Assembly (NCBI RefSeq): GCF_000724605.1
Contig: NZ_CP008802.1
Location: 434,001-498,000, forward strand
DNA length: 64,000 nt
Origin: Actinotignum schaalii
GTDB lineage: Bacteria; Actinomycetota; Actinomycetes; Actinomycetales; Actinomycetaceae
Direction: 5' to 3'
The notes beneath the pieces were generated by a model. That model was given only the letters and a program-made list of their open reading frames with translations, was not told the DNA's origin and did not search any database. Below, in pieces: positions 27,374-36,692 of the stretch. The stretch's first letter is position 1. Each line of letters opens with the position of its first letter. The position numbers were made by a program, and so were the translations under genes.

Positions 27374-27512
27374 GCACTCGTGGAGGGGAGTATTCCCATC
27401 AACCACCGATTCGTCAGCACGAGACCCACCCGGGTCGTCCGGATCGGAGACCTGCCGCGGCCGCGCGCCTGGCGGGTGGGAAGAGACCTCCGGTCATTCC
27501 ATCCGGAGGGTA
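27374..27512 (+). promoter_or_regulatory. yybP-ykoY manganese riboswitch upstream of terC
   Basis: The leader begins after a TAAAGT -10 (27366-27371) and contains the conserved GGGGAGTA loop (27385-27392), a GC-rich middle arm and the second conserved loop AAGAGACCTCCGG (from 27481). The CCTCCGG at 27487-27493 pairs with CCGGAGG at 27503-27509, which contains the ribosome binding site of terC. The expression platform therefore appears to control access to the ribosome site. This class senses Mn2+ and commonly precedes TerC-family genes. Confidence 0.8.
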
Positions 27513-27515
27513 TTT

Positions 27516-28571
27516 ATGCTTTCATACGCCACGGGTGTGCTGCCGTTGACGAGCACGCCCGAGCAGATGTCGGTTCATTTGGCCGAGTGGATTCTGCTTT
27601 TCGTCGTCGTTATCGGTATTTTCGCCTTTGATCTGCTGTCCCACGTGCGGAAACCGCACGAACCCAGCATGAAAGAATCGGCCGGTTTCCTGCTGTTCTA
27701 TATTTTCTTGGCCGTCTGCCTGGGCGGATACCTGTGGTGGCGCCACGGGGATACCTTCGGATTGCAATTCTTCAGCGTCTGGGGCGTGGAATATTCACTG
27801 TCCGTTGATAATATCTTCGTCTTCATTATTATTATGGGTTCCTTCGCAGTGCCCCGTGCTCTCCAGCAAAAAGTGCTGTTCTGGGGCATTGTTATTGCGT
27901 TGTGCCTGCGCTTCATTTTCATCGTGCTGGGCAAAGTTATTGTGGAATCCCTGGCCTGGTCCTTCTTCCTCTTCGGTGCCTTCCTGCTGTGGACCGCATT
28001 CTCGCAGGTCAAAGAAGGGCTCTCGGAAAGCGAACCGACGGGCGAAGAAGCCGATAACTTCTTCGTGCGCCTGGCACGCCGCACCCTCCCGGTGGCCGAG
28101 GATTACCACGGCGACCACTACATCGTGAAGCGCGGCGGCAAACGCTATATCACCCCGCTACTGCTGTGCATTATCGCCATCGGCGGGATCGACCTCATGT
28201 TCGCCCTCGATTCCATCCCGGCCTCCTTCGGTTTCACCACCGAACCCTTCATTATTTTCGCGGCGAACGCCTTCGCGCTCATGGGCCTGCGCCAGATGTT
28301 CTTCCTGGTCGATGGCCTGCTCGAACGCCTCGTGTACCTGCACTTCGGCCTGGCCGCGATCCTCGCCTTCATCGGCTTCAAACTCATTTTCGAAGCCCTG
28401 CATCATTACGATATTGCCACCGGCTTCTTCTCCTTCACGCCGCTGAGCTCGCTGCTCGTCATCGTGGTCATTATTGTGGTAACGGTGGTGGCGTCCCTGC
28501 TTCGCTCGCGTTCTCTCGCGCGTAAGGAGAAGAACGACGACGACGGCGCAGCTGGCGGCGGCGCTAACTAA
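27516..28571 (+). CDS. TerC-family membrane protein (probable Mn2+ exporter)
   Basis: A 351-residue protein with about nine hydrophobic segments and the TerC family motifs EYSLSVDNIFVF and a second acidic repeat GGIDLMFALDSIPA. The intramembrane Asp residues of the two repeats are thought to bind metal. TerC/Alx-type proteins export manganese, some of it to exported metalloenzymes. The riboswitch immediately upstream, overlapping the ribosome site GGAGGG, strongly supports a metal role. The C-terminus is a short Lys/Asp-rich tail. ATG 27516 is chosen because it has the ribosome site and begins the membrane protein. Confidence 0.92.
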   Translation: MLSYATGVLPLTSTPEQMSVHLAEWILLFVVVIGIFAFDLLSHVRKPHEPSMKESAGFLLFYIFLAVCLGGYLWWRHGDTFGLQFFSVWGVEYSLSVDNIFVFIIIMGSFAVPRALQQKVLFWGIVIALCLRFIFIVLGKVIVESLAWSFFLFGAFLLWTAFSQVKEGLSESEPTGEEADNFFVRLARRTLPVAEDYHGDHYIVKRGGKRYITPLLLCIIAIGGIDLMFALDSIPASFGFTTEPFIIFAANAFALMGLRQMFFLVDGLLERLVYLHFGLAAILAFIGFKLIFEALHHYDIATGFFSFTPLSSLLVIVVIIVVTVVASLLRSRSLARKEKNDDDGAAGGGAN

Positions 28572-28648
28572 GGTGGTGCGTGCCGGTAGCACCAGCCGGA
28601 CTAGTGGGGTCATCGGCGTGGAACCGAGCTCATTGCTGTGGCAGCGCA

Positions 28649-29623
28649 CTAATCGGCGCTGCGCCGGGCCAGGTGGCGAGCCAGAATCGCGCACACAAAA
28701 ATTTGTAACTGGTGGAAAATAACCACCGGGACGGACAGCGGGGCGACCGTGGCCGGGGAGAACAGTGCCTTGGCCATCGGGAGCCCCGTTGCTAATGATT
28801 TCTTCGAACCGCACATGAGCACCACGATGCGATCCTCCACGGTCATCCGAGCCAGGCCCCCGAGCCACCAGGTAATGGAGAGCATGGCGGCTAGCAGCAC
28901 GCAGCATAGGGCGAGCAGGCCGAGGATCGTCCAGAGCGTCACCCCCGCCCATGCGCCTTCCGCGGTGGCATTGAGTACGGAGGAGAGCACGATGAGGATA
29001 ATCGAGGTGTTATCCACCGTGCGCACCAGCCGCGGGTGAGCCCGGAACCAGGTGCCCACCCAGGGCTGGAGGCACTGCCCGATAATAAAGGGGAGGAGTA
29101 GCTTGAGGAGCACCGAATTAATTGATCCGGCCGAAGCTCCCTCCACGTGCAGGAAAAGCAGCACGAGCAGCGGGGTGAGGAAAATCCCGGCAATATTGGA
29201 GACGGTAGCGGAAGTGACGGCAGCGGCCACATTCCCACGGGCAATGGACACCATCGTCACCGAGGACTGGATGGTAGAAGGCAGTAGCGCCAGGTAGAGG
29301 AAACCGAGGGCGAATGCCGGGCCCAGGAAAGGCGCCACCAGGTGGCCCAGGGCAAAACCAAGAAGCGGGAAAATGAGGTAGGTGCACAGGAACACCAGCC
29401 CTTGGAGTTTAATATTGCGCAGCCCGGCCAGCACGTCCCGGGTGCGCAGCCGCATCCCGTACACCAGAAAAACGCAGGCCACCGCGAGGTCGGAAACCGT
29501 ACCCAGGTGCGCCCGAACCGCACTGGGTGCCGGAATAAGAAGCCCGGCGATCATCGCGAGGATAATGCCGGCCACCAGAGGATCGGGCCGGTAGTGGAGG
29601 AGACGTGCTCGGTTACGTGCCAT
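28649..29623 (-). CDS. bile acid:sodium symporter-like transporter (SBF-like, YfeH type)
   Basis: A 324-residue protein with ten hydrophobic segments typical of the SBF-like group. Visible family features are LLIPAP near the N-terminus, [18 protein letters not shown] (the cation-binding crossover helix) and [14 protein letters not shown] in the C-terminal half. The substrate of this bacterial branch is unknown. The open frame continues far upstream in antisense to uvrA, but the protein begins at the ATG at 29623, 7 nt after a TAGGCT -10 element. Divergent from uvrA. Confidence 0.88.
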   Translation of the reverse strand: MARNRARLLHYRPDPLVAGIILAMIAGLLIPAPSAVRAHLGTVSDLAVACVFLVYGMRLRTRDVLAGLRNIKLQGLVFLCTYLIFPLLGFALGHLVAPFLGPAFALGFLYLALLPSTIQSSVTMVSIARGNVAAAVTSATVSNIAGIFLTPLLVLLFLHVEGASAGSINSVLLKLLLPFIIGQCLQPWVGTWFRAHPRLVRTVDNTSIILIVLSSVLNATAEGAWAGVTLWTILGLLALCCVLLAAMLSITWWLGGLARMTVEDRIVVLMCGSKKSLATGLPMAKALFSPATVAPLSVPVVIFHQLQIFVCAILARHLARRSAD

Positions 29624-29630
29624 GGGAACC

Positions 29631-29636
29631 AGCCTA
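29631..29636 (-). promoter_or_regulatory. -10 element of the SBF-like gene
   Basis: TAGGCT on the minus strand ends 7 nt before the ATG at 29623. Confidence 0.5.
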
Positions 29637-29682
29637 GCGTGAACATTGCACCATCCGGTTATCGAACCTGTGTTCAACCGTG

Positions 29683-29688
29683 TAAGCT
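29683..29688 (+). promoter_or_regulatory. -10 element of uvrA
   Basis: TAAGCT ends 7 nt before the uvrA GTG. It is the same hexamer as at coaE and uvrB. Confidence 0.5.
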
Positions 29689-29695
29689 TGGCCGG

Positions 29696-32539
29696 GTGAG
29701 TGATGTTATCCATGTCCAGGGCGCGCGGGAAAATAACCTCCGTAATATCACGGTAGACATTCCCCGCGATCAACTCGTTGTCTTTACCGGGCTTTCGGGT
29801 TCCGGTAAATCCTCCCTGGCTTTTGACACCATTTTTGCCGAAGGACAGCGCCGCTACGTGGAATCGCTGAGCTCCTATGCTCGCATGTTCCTCGGCCAGA
29901 TGGATAAACCGGATGTGGACCTTATCGAGGGGCTCTCCCCGGCGGTATCCATCGATCAGAAATCCACCAACCGTAACCCGCGCTCCACGGTGGGCACGGT
30001 TACGGAAGTCTATGACTACCTGCGTTTGCTGTACGCGCGGGCCGGGGTGCAGTACTGCCCGGAATGCGGCGCGAAAATCACCGCCCAAAGCGCCCAGCAA
30101 ATCGTGGATACCCTCCTCACCTACCCGGAAGGTACCCGTTTCCAGATCCTTGCCCCGGTGGTACGTGACCGCAAGGGCGAATACGCGGATGTGTTCACGG
30201 ATCTCGCCCAGGCCGGCTACACCCGCGCCCGGGTCGATAGTGAAGATATCCGCCTGGATAACCCGCCCAGCCTCGATAAGAAACTGCGCCATAATATCGA
30301 CGTTGTTGTTGATCGCCTGGTGGTGCGCGAAGGCATCACCAGCCGCCTCACCGATTCGGTAGAACAGGCCCTCGGGCTCTCCTCCGGGCTCATGGTGGTG
30401 GAATTCGTGGACGCGGCCGAAGGTGAAGAACGCTCCCGGCGTTTTTCCGAGCACCGCTCCTGCCCGAACGGGCACGCCCTCGCCCTGGAAGAAATCGAAC
30501 CGCGCACCTTCTCTTTTAACGCCCCCTACGGGGCCTGCCCGGCGTGCGATGGCCTGGGCTCCACCCTGGAAGTGGATCCGGATCTGGTGGTCCCGCATCC
30601 GGAAAAAACTCTCCGGGAGGGCGCCATTGCCCCGTGGACGAGCCACCAGGATTTCTTCACCCGCCAGATGGAAGCCCTGGGGGAGGAACTGGGCTTCGAT
30701 GTGGATACCCCCTGGCAGAACCTCCCCAAGAAAGCGCGGAAGGCCCTGCTGGAAGGCAATAACTACAAGGTCACCGTCAAGTACCGCAATCGCTGGGGCC
30801 GGGAAAAAACCTATGCCACCGGTTTCGAGGGGGTCCTCGGCTACGTCAAACGCAAGCACGGGGAAACCGAATCCAGCTGGTCGAAGGAACGTTACGAAGG
30901 ATATATGCGGGAGATTGCCTGCTCGGCCTGCCACGGTGCCCGCCTCAAGCCGGATGTGCTGGCGGTGCGCATCGGAAACCTCAATATTTTCGAGCTGTGT
31001 TCCCTCGCCATCGACGATGCCAAAGCCTTCCTTGACTCCGTTGAACTCGATGCACGCCAAGCCCAGATCGCCGCGCAGGTACTGCGCGAAATCCAGGTAC
31101 GGATGGGATTCCTCGTGGATGTGGGGCTCTCCTATCTCACCCTCGCGCGGGGCGCCTCCACGCTTTCGGGCGGGGAAGCCCAGCGTATCCGCCTCGCCAC
31201 CCAGATCGGTTCCGGCCTGGTTGGGGTGCTTTACGTGCTCGACGAACCCTCTATCGGCCTCCACCAGCGCGATAACGAAAAACTCATCGGCACCCTCGTC
31301 AAGCTCCGCGACCTGGGGAATACCCTCATCGTCGTCGAACACGATGAAGAAACAATTCGCACCGCCGATTACGTTATTGATATCGGCCCGGGTGCGGGAG
31401 AATTCGGAGGGCACGTTGTCTACGCCGGGGACGTTGCGGGCTTGAGCGCCTGCGAAGAATCCGTGACCGGTGCGTATCTGTCCGGGAAACGTGCTATAAC
31501 GACGCCGCAGCAGCGGCGCACCGTTGATCCGCAGCGGAACATCACGGTGCGGGGCGCCCGGGAAAATAACCTCAAAAACGTGGAGGTGGCTTTCCCCCTT
31601 TCCACCTTTATCGCGGTGACCGGGGTGTCCGGCTCCGGGAAATCCACCCTCGTCAACCAGATCCTCTACCGTTCTTTAGCTAACCAGCTCAACGGCGCCC
31701 ACACGGTGCCGGGGCGCCACCGGGAGGTCACCGGGGCCGCGGAGCTCGATAAGGTCGTGCACGTGGACCAGTCTCCGATCGGGCGCACCCCGCGCTCGAA
31801 TCCGGCCACCTACACCGGGGTATGGGATAAAGTGCGCCAGCTCTTCGCCCAAACCCAAGAGGCGAAGGTGCGCGGCTACGGCCCGGGGCGCTTCTCCTTT
31901 AACGTTAAGGGCGGGCGCTGCGAAGCCTGCAAGGGCGATGGCACCGTGAAAATTGAGATGAACTTCCTCCCTGATGTGTATGTGCCCTGCGAGGTCTGCC
32001 ACGGCACCCGCTACAACCGGGAAACCTTGGAAGTGAAGTACCGCGGGAAGAACGTCTCTGAAGTTCTTAATATGACCATTCACGAGGCCGCGGAATTCTT
32101 CGATCCCATTACGAATATCACCCGCTATCTCACCACCCTGGAACGGGTGGGCCTGGGCTACGTGCGTTTGGGGCAATCGGCCACCACGCTTTCCGGCGGG
32201 GAAGCCCAGCGCGTCAAGCTCGCTTCGGAATTGCACCGCCGCTCCAGCGGCCGCACCGTCTACATCCTGGATGAGCCCACCACGGGCCTGCATTTTGAGG
32301 ATATTCGCAAGCTTCTCCTGGTGCTGCAATCCCTCGTGGATAAAGGCAATACCGTGATTGTTATCGAGCACAATCTCGATGTCATTAAATGCGCGGATTG
32401 GGTTATTGACATGGGTCCGGAAGGAGGCGCCGGCGGGGGCACCGTCGTCGCCACCGGAACCCCGGAACAGATCGCCGCGGTGCCTGAATCCTATACCGGG
32501 CAATTCCTCCGCCCGCTCCTGGAGGAGACGAGGAGGTGA
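29696..32539 (+). CDS. uvrA: excinuclease ABC subunit UvrA
   Basis: DNA damage sensor of nucleotide excision repair; a dimeric ABC ATPase of 947 residues. Two Walker A motifs, GLSGSGKSS near residue 33 and GVSGSGKST near residue 642; two ABC signatures ([22 protein letters not shown]); and zinc modules with Cys pairs at CPECG, CPACDG and CEACKGDG...CEVCHG. The GTG at 29696 ([15 protein letters not shown]) matches family N-termini and follows a -10 element by 7 nt. uvrC begins 6 nt after the stop, so the two are cotranscribed. Confidence 0.98.
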   Translation: MSDVIHVQGARENNLRNITVDIPRDQLVVFTGLSGSGKSSLAFDTIFAEGQRRYVESLSSYARMFLGQMDKPDVDLIEGLSPAVSIDQKSTNRNPRSTVGTVTEVYDYLRLLYARAGVQYCPECGAKITAQSAQQIVDTLLTYPEGTRFQILAPVVRDRKGEYADVFTDLAQAGYTRARVDSEDIRLDNPPSLDKKLRHNIDVVVDRLVVREGITSRLTDSVEQALGLSSGLMVVEFVDAAEGEERSRRFSEHRSCPNGHALALEEIEPRTFSFNAPYGACPACDGLGSTLEVDPDLVVPHPEKTLREGAIAPWTSHQDFFTRQMEALGEELGFDVDTPWQNLPKKARKALLEGNNYKVTVKYRNRWGREKTYATGFEGVLGYVKRKHGETESSWSKERYEGYMREIACSACHGARLKPDVLAVRIGNLNIFELCSLAIDDAKAFLDSVELDARQAQIAAQVLREIQVRMGFLVDVGLSYLTLARGASTLSGGEAQRIRLATQIGSGLVGVLYVLDEPSIGLHQRDNEKLIGTLVKLRDLGNTLIVVEHDEETIRTADYVIDIGPGAGEFGGHVVYAGDVAGLSACEESVTGAYLSGKRAITTPQQRRTVDPQRNITVRGARENNLKNVEVAFPLSTFIAVTGVSGSGKSTLVNQILYRSLANQLNGAHTVPGRHREVTGAAELDKVVHVDQSPIGRTPRSNPATYTGVWDKVRQLFAQTQEAKVRGYGPGRFSFNVKGGRCEACKGDGTVKIEMNFLPDVYVPCEVCHGTRYNRETLEVKYRGKNVSEVLNMTIHEAAEFFDPITNITRYLTTLERVGLGYVRLGQSATTLSGGEAQRVKLASELHRRSSGRTVYILDEPTTGLHFEDIRKLLLVLQSLVDKGNTVIVIEHNLDVIKCADWVIDMGPEGGAGGGTVVATGTPEQIAAVPESYTGQFLRPLLEETRR

Positions 32540-32545
32540 CGGGCC

Positions 32546-34612
32546 GTGGCTGATCCACGCAGCTACCGCCCGGCGCCGTCGTCCATTCCCACCGACCCGG
32601 GCGTCTACCGTTTTGTGGACGGAGAAGGGCGCATTCTTTACGTCGGGAAAGCGAAGAATCTGCGTAACCGGCTCCAGAATTATTTCCAGCCGCCCGAACG
32701 CCTTATCCCGCGCATCCGCACCATGGTGCATACCGCCACCAATGTGGTGTGGGTGGTGGTGGGCAGCGAAATCGAAGCGCTCACCCTGGAATACTCTTGG
32801 ATTAAGGAATTCGAACCGCCCTTCAACGTGATGTTTCGGGATAATAAGTCCTACCCCTACCTGGCGGTTTCCCTGGGGGAGGAGTTCCCGCGCGCCTATA
32901 TCACCCGGGAAAAGCACCGCAAAGGCACCCTGTACTTCGGGCCGTACACGAAGGTGTGGGCGATCCGGAAAGTGCTGGACGCCCTGCTTCCAGTGTTCAC
33001 CATGCGCTCGTGCTCCGATGCGGAATTTCGGCGGGGGCAGCGCACTGGCAAGCCCTGCTTCAATACCCATATCGGGCTGTGTAACGGGGCCTGCGCCGGG
33101 CTGGTGAGCGCGGCGGAGAATCGCGCCGTCGCCGAAGAATTCGTAAAATTCATGGAATCGGACGGCAGCGATTTTATTCGCGCCCGCACCGCGGAAATGA
33201 AAAAAGCAGCTGCCGTGGAAGATTTCGAACGCGCCGCGAAACTACGCGACGAGATCACCGCAATGAAAACCGCAACCGAACGCAATGTTGTGGTCTTCGA
33301 TTCCAATCTCAACGCCGATATTATCGGGCTGGAATCCGATGAAATTGATGCCTCGGTCCAGATTTTTTATGTGCGCGGCGGGCGAATCCGCGGGCAGCGC
33401 GGCTGGGTGACGGAAACCGAAGGTACCGAACCGGCCGATATTATCAACGCGCTGCTCCTCCATATTTACGGGAATCCCGAATATGACTCCTACCGCGGGG
33501 TGGGCACCCAGGGGGACCGGACCGTGCGGGCCGGCACCTCTGTTGATGATCGGGACCACGTACCACCCGGGGCCATCCCGGGGGAGATCTGGGTGCCGGT
33601 TTTCCCCTCGGATCGGGCCGGGCTGGAACGCTGGCTCGCACAGCGGCGCGGCGGGCCGGTCCACCTCAAACGCCCCCAGCGCGGGCCGAAAGCCCAGCTC
33701 GCGGATACCGTGCACGCGAATGCCAAGCAGGCTTTTGACCGCAATAAATTGGCGCGGGCCGCCGATATTACGGTGCGTTCCCAGGCCTTGGAAGAACTGC
33801 GCATCGGGCTGGATCTGGATCGCGCCCCGCTGCGTATCGAAGGCTACGATATTTCCCATACCCAGGGCCACCAGCAGGTTGGCTCCATGGTGGTTTTCGA
33901 AGACGGCCTGAAGAAAACCTCCGATTACCGGCATTTCATCGTGCGCGGGCCGGAAGGCCAGGGCGCCCGCGATGATACCGCCGCGATGGACGAAGTGCTG
34001 CGCCGCCGGCTGCGCCGTTTGAACGACGCCGCGCACGCCGCCGATGCCGGCGGCGTCGAAGACGACGAGCGCGCGGCGCGCGAGCACGCCAGTACCGCAG
34101 GTACTGAAGCTACGGGTGAAGCCGCCGCTCCCAGCACCGGTGCCACTAGCACGGCCACTGCGGTACCGCGCCGTTTCGCCTACCGCCCCGACCTCCTCGT
34201 GGTGGACGGCGGGCTCCCACAAGTCAATGCTGCCCAGCGGGTGGTTGATGAGCTCGGAGCCGATGTGCGGGTGGTGGGCTTGGCCAAACGCCTGGAAGAA
34301 GTGTGGATTCCGGGGGAGGAGTTCCCGGTTATTTTCCCGCGTACCTCACCGGCGCTGCGTCTGCTCCAGCAACTACGCGATGAATCGCATCGCTTCGCCA
34401 TTACTTTCCACCGTAAGAAACGCGGCCAGGCAATGACCCGCTCCGCGCTCGACGCCATCTCCGGGCTGGGGCCGGCCAAACAGAAGAAATTGCTGAGCGC
34501 GCTCGGCTCGGTCAAACGCATCAGGGAAGCCAGCATCGAGGAGCTCACCGAAGTTCCTGGCATCGGCCCGGTGCTGGCAGCGGCTATCAAGGAAGCATTG
34601 GGCGAAGAATAA
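32546..34612 (+). CDS. uvrC: excinuclease ABC subunit UvrC
   Basis: Dual-incision nuclease of 688 residues. The N-terminal GIY-YIG domain (PGVYRFVDGEGRILYVGKAKNL) makes the 3' cut. The UVR domain (around residue 215, EDFERAAKLRDEI) binds UvrB. The RNase H-like domain (IEGYDISHTQGHQQVGSMVVF, LLVVDGGLPQVNAA) makes the 5' cut, and two helix-hairpin-helix motifs end the protein. A low-complexity Ala/Thr/Gly insert of about 55 residues (about 490-545) interrupts the RNase H-like domain before LLVVDGG. A diverged copy of the last codons lies just after the stop (see 34615-34673). Confidence 0.97.
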   Translation: MADPRSYRPAPSSIPTDPGVYRFVDGEGRILYVGKAKNLRNRLQNYFQPPERLIPRIRTMVHTATNVVWVVVGSEIEALTLEYSWIKEFEPPFNVMFRDNKSYPYLAVSLGEEFPRAYITREKHRKGTLYFGPYTKVWAIRKVLDALLPVFTMRSCSDAEFRRGQRTGKPCFNTHIGLCNGACAGLVSAAENRAVAEEFVKFMESDGSDFIRARTAEMKKAAAVEDFERAAKLRDEITAMKTATERNVVVFDSNLNADIIGLESDEIDASVQIFYVRGGRIRGQRGWVTETEGTEPADIINALLLHIYGNPEYDSYRGVGTQGDRTVRAGTSVDDRDHVPPGAIPGEIWVPVFPSDRAGLERWLAQRRGGPVHLKRPQRGPKAQLADTVHANAKQAFDRNKLARAADITVRSQALEELRIGLDLDRAPLRIEGYDISHTQGHQQVGSMVVFEDGLKKTSDYRHFIVRGPEGQGARDDTAAMDEVLRRRLRRLNDAAHAADAGGVEDDERAAREHASTAGTEATGEAAAPSTGATSTATAVPRRFAYRPDLLVVDGGLPQVNAAQRVVDELGADVRVVGLAKRLEEVWIPGEEFPVIFPRTSPALRLLQQLRDESHRFAITFHRKKRGQAMTRSALDAISGLGPAKQKKLLSALGSVKRIREASIEELTEVPGIGPVLAAAIKEALGEE

Positions 34613-34614
34613 CG

Positions 34615-34673
34615 GGGTGGCCTCGCGCAAACTCGGCGCGGCAGCCATTAACGAAGCCCTGCCGGAGGAGTAA
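34615..34673 (+). pseudogene. remnant second copy of the uvrC 3' end
   Basis: Three bases after the uvrC stop, in a different frame, the sequence reads ...LGAAAINEALPEE and a TAA. This closely matches the true UvrC end LAAAIKEALGEE. Nearly every shared residue uses a different synonymous codon, so it is not a recent local duplication. It looks like the tail of a displaced allele. Confidence 0.6.
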
Positions 34674-34692
34674 CGCGGACCGCGCCGTGTGG

Positions 34693-34698
34693 CATGAT
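34693..34698 (+). promoter_or_regulatory. -10-like element of rapZ
   Basis: CATGAT ends 6 nt before the rapZ ATG. The first base departs from the -10 consensus. Confidence 0.35.
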
Positions 34699-34704
34699 GG
34701 AGAT

Positions 34705-35652
34705 ATGAGTGACACGCGTGACATCAACGATACTTCCCGTATCCCGGCCATCGTTCCAGCCGCTGATTGCAGCACGGAATTACCGCCGGCCAACGTCCCG
34801 GAAATCATTATTGTGACGGGAATGTCCGGCGCGGGGCGGTCCCGAGCGGCCGCCACCCTGGAGGATCTGGGCTGGTACGTGGTAGATAACCTCCCGCCCC
34901 GCCTGCTCAGCGCCCTGGCCGGGCTGCTCTCCGGAAACGGGAAAGTCACCCGGATGGCCGCGGTGGTGGATGTGCGCTCCCGAGAATTCTTCGCCGAGCT
35001 CCTGGAAGTCCTCACCGATCTCACGAATAGCGGTATTAATTACCGCATTATCTTCCTGGATGCCGATGATGCCTCGCTGGTGCGCCGCTACGAAAGCGTG
35101 CGCCGGCCCCACCCGCTCCAGGGCCACGGCCGACTTTATGACGGCATTACCGCGGAACGTAAACTCCTTGCGGACCTGCGCAGCCGCGCCGATTCCGTGA
35201 TCGATACGTCCCGGCTCTCCGTCCACGATCTTTCCCGGAAAATCCGCCACCTCGTGGGCGAAACCTCCGGAACAGAAGCCACCCGCGTCACGGTCATGTC
35301 CTTCGGCTTCAAATACGGCCTGCCGCTGGACGCGGATAATGTGGCCGATGTGCGCTTCCTGCCCAATCCTTACTGGATTTCCGAGCTGCGCCACCTGAGC
35401 GGCCACGATGAACCGGTGGCTCATTTCGTGCTGGAACAGGACGGCGCGGAGGCTTTTGTGCGCGAGTACTCCCACCTCATCCACACCATCTTGGCCGGCT
35501 ACGCCCGCGAGCTTAAACCCTTCACCACCATCGCCATTGGCTGCACCGGCGGGAAGCACCGCTCGGTGGCCATCGCGGAAGCGGTATCCGAAGCGCTGCG
35601 GGCGGCCGGGCACTCGGTGCGCACCATCCACCGCGATTTGGGGCGCGAATAA
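34705..35652 (+). CDS. rapZ: nucleotide-binding protein RapZ/YvcJ
   Basis: P-loop protein of 315 residues. In E. coli it is an RNase adaptor controlling glucosamine-6-phosphate synthase; its actinobacterial role is less defined. Walker A is VTGMSGAGRSRAAATLEDLGW, with Arg where most P-loops have Lys. VVDNLPPRLL, FLDADDASLVRRYE and the C-terminal domain blocks VMSFGFKYGLP and IAIGCTGGKHRSVAIAE are typical. ATG 34705 has GGAG nearby and lies 6 nt after a -10-like hexamer. It is the first gene of the conserved rapZ-yvcK-whiA trio. Confidence 0.94.
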   Translation: MSDTRDINDTSRIPAIVPAADCSTELPPANVPEIIIVTGMSGAGRSRAAATLEDLGWYVVDNLPPRLLSALAGLLSGNGKVTRMAAVVDVRSREFFAELLEVLTDLTNSGINYRIIFLDADDASLVRRYESVRRPHPLQGHGRLYDGITAERKLLADLRSRADSVIDTSRLSVHDLSRKIRHLVGETSGTEATRVTVMSFGFKYGLPLDADNVADVRFLPNPYWISELRHLSGHDEPVAHFVLEQDGAEAFVREYSHLIHTILAGYARELKPFTTIAIGCTGGKHRSVAIAEAVSEALRAAGHSVRTIHRDLGRE

Positions 35653-36608
35653 TGGGCGGGCGCGGCAGTCGCGGCCCGCGCGTCGTCGCCCTCGGGGGCG
35701 GTCACGGCCTGTACGCCTCACTTTCGGCCCTGCGACTCATTACCCAAAACATCACCGCCGTGGTCACCGTTGCGGACGACGGCGGCTCCTCGGGGCGCTT
35801 ACGCGATGAATTCAACGTGATTCCGCCCGGAGATTTGCGCATGGCGCTGTCTGCTTTATGTGACGACGGCGAATGGGGCCAGACCTGGCGCGACGTGCTC
35901 CAATACCGTTTCTCCTCCGAAGGCCCCCTCAACGGGCACGCCATGGGGAACCTCCTCATCGTGTCTATGTGGGAGCAATTGGGGAGCACGGTTTCCGGCC
36001 TGGACTGGGTGGGCCAACTGCTACGCATTGACGGGCGGGTGCTACCCATGTCACCCATCCCGCTGGAAATCGAAGCGCGGGTCATTGATGAGGAAGACGG
36101 CACCCAGCTCTACCGCGGTCAGGTAGCTGTGGCCACGGCCCGCGGCAAAGTGGAGCACGTCAGCCTCATTCCGGAGAATCCTCCCGCCCAGCCTGAAGCA
36201 ATCGCCGCTATTGACGAAGCCGATTGGATCGTTTTCGGGCCGGGATCTTGGTACACCTCGGTTATTCCCCACCTCATGGTTCCCGATTTGCACGCGGCCC
36301 TGGTGCGTTCCCCGGCCCGTCGGGTCCTCGCCCTCAATCTGCGTACCGAGCGCGAAACCTGGGGGATGAGCGCCGCTGATCATATCCGCTCCTTCGCCCG
36401 CCACGCCCCTGATCTGCGCATTGACGTGGTGGTGGCCGATCCGCGCAGCGTGGACGATATTGGCGAAGTAGCCGCGGAAGCCGAAGGCATCGGGGCCACT
36501 CTCATGCTGCGACAGGTTAGAATGGGCGATAATCGCGCACGTCACGATGCGCTACGTTTGGCCGCTGCCTATCGGGATGCCTTCGAAGGCGTCATAGGAG
36601 ATTCCTAA
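35652..36608 (+). CDS. yvcK: YvcK/CuvA family protein (gluconeogenesis and wall factor)
   Basis: A 318-residue member of the CofD-like/YvcK group, which binds UDP-sugars and is required for growth on gluconeogenic carbon and for correct wall synthesis. Features are VVALGGGHGLYASLSALR, the nucleotide loop VTVADDGGSSGRLR, PPGDLRMALSAL and HAMGNLLIV. The start ATG overlaps the rapZ stop (TAATG), which couples translation. Placement between rapZ and whiA is conserved in Gram-positive bacteria. Confidence 0.95.
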   Translation: MGGRGSRGPRVVALGGGHGLYASLSALRLITQNITAVVTVADDGGSSGRLRDEFNVIPPGDLRMALSALCDDGEWGQTWRDVLQYRFSSEGPLNGHAMGNLLIVSMWEQLGSTVSGLDWVGQLLRIDGRVLPMSPIPLEIEARVIDEEDGTQLYRGQVAVATARGKVEHVSLIPENPPAQPEAIAAIDEADWIVFGPGSWYTSVIPHLMVPDLHAALVRSPARRVLALNLRTERETWGMSAADHIRSFARHAPDLRIDVVVADPRSVDDIGEVAAEAEGIGATLMLRQVRMGDNRARHDALRLAAAYRDAFEGVIGDS

Positions 36609-36692
36609 ATCGGAAGCTCCCGCACGGGGAAGAATCCACAACCGGGATATTCCCCGGTCAGCAGCGGTCCCACCATAGAAGGAAGGGGAGTC

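Noticed and set aside
29624-31414. Long minus-strand open frame opposite uvrA, continuous with the SBF-like gene
   Set aside because: It is antisense to a strongly conserved gene and has no recognisable domain; GC-rich codon structure makes such antisense frames long by chance. The SBF-like protein starts at 29623.
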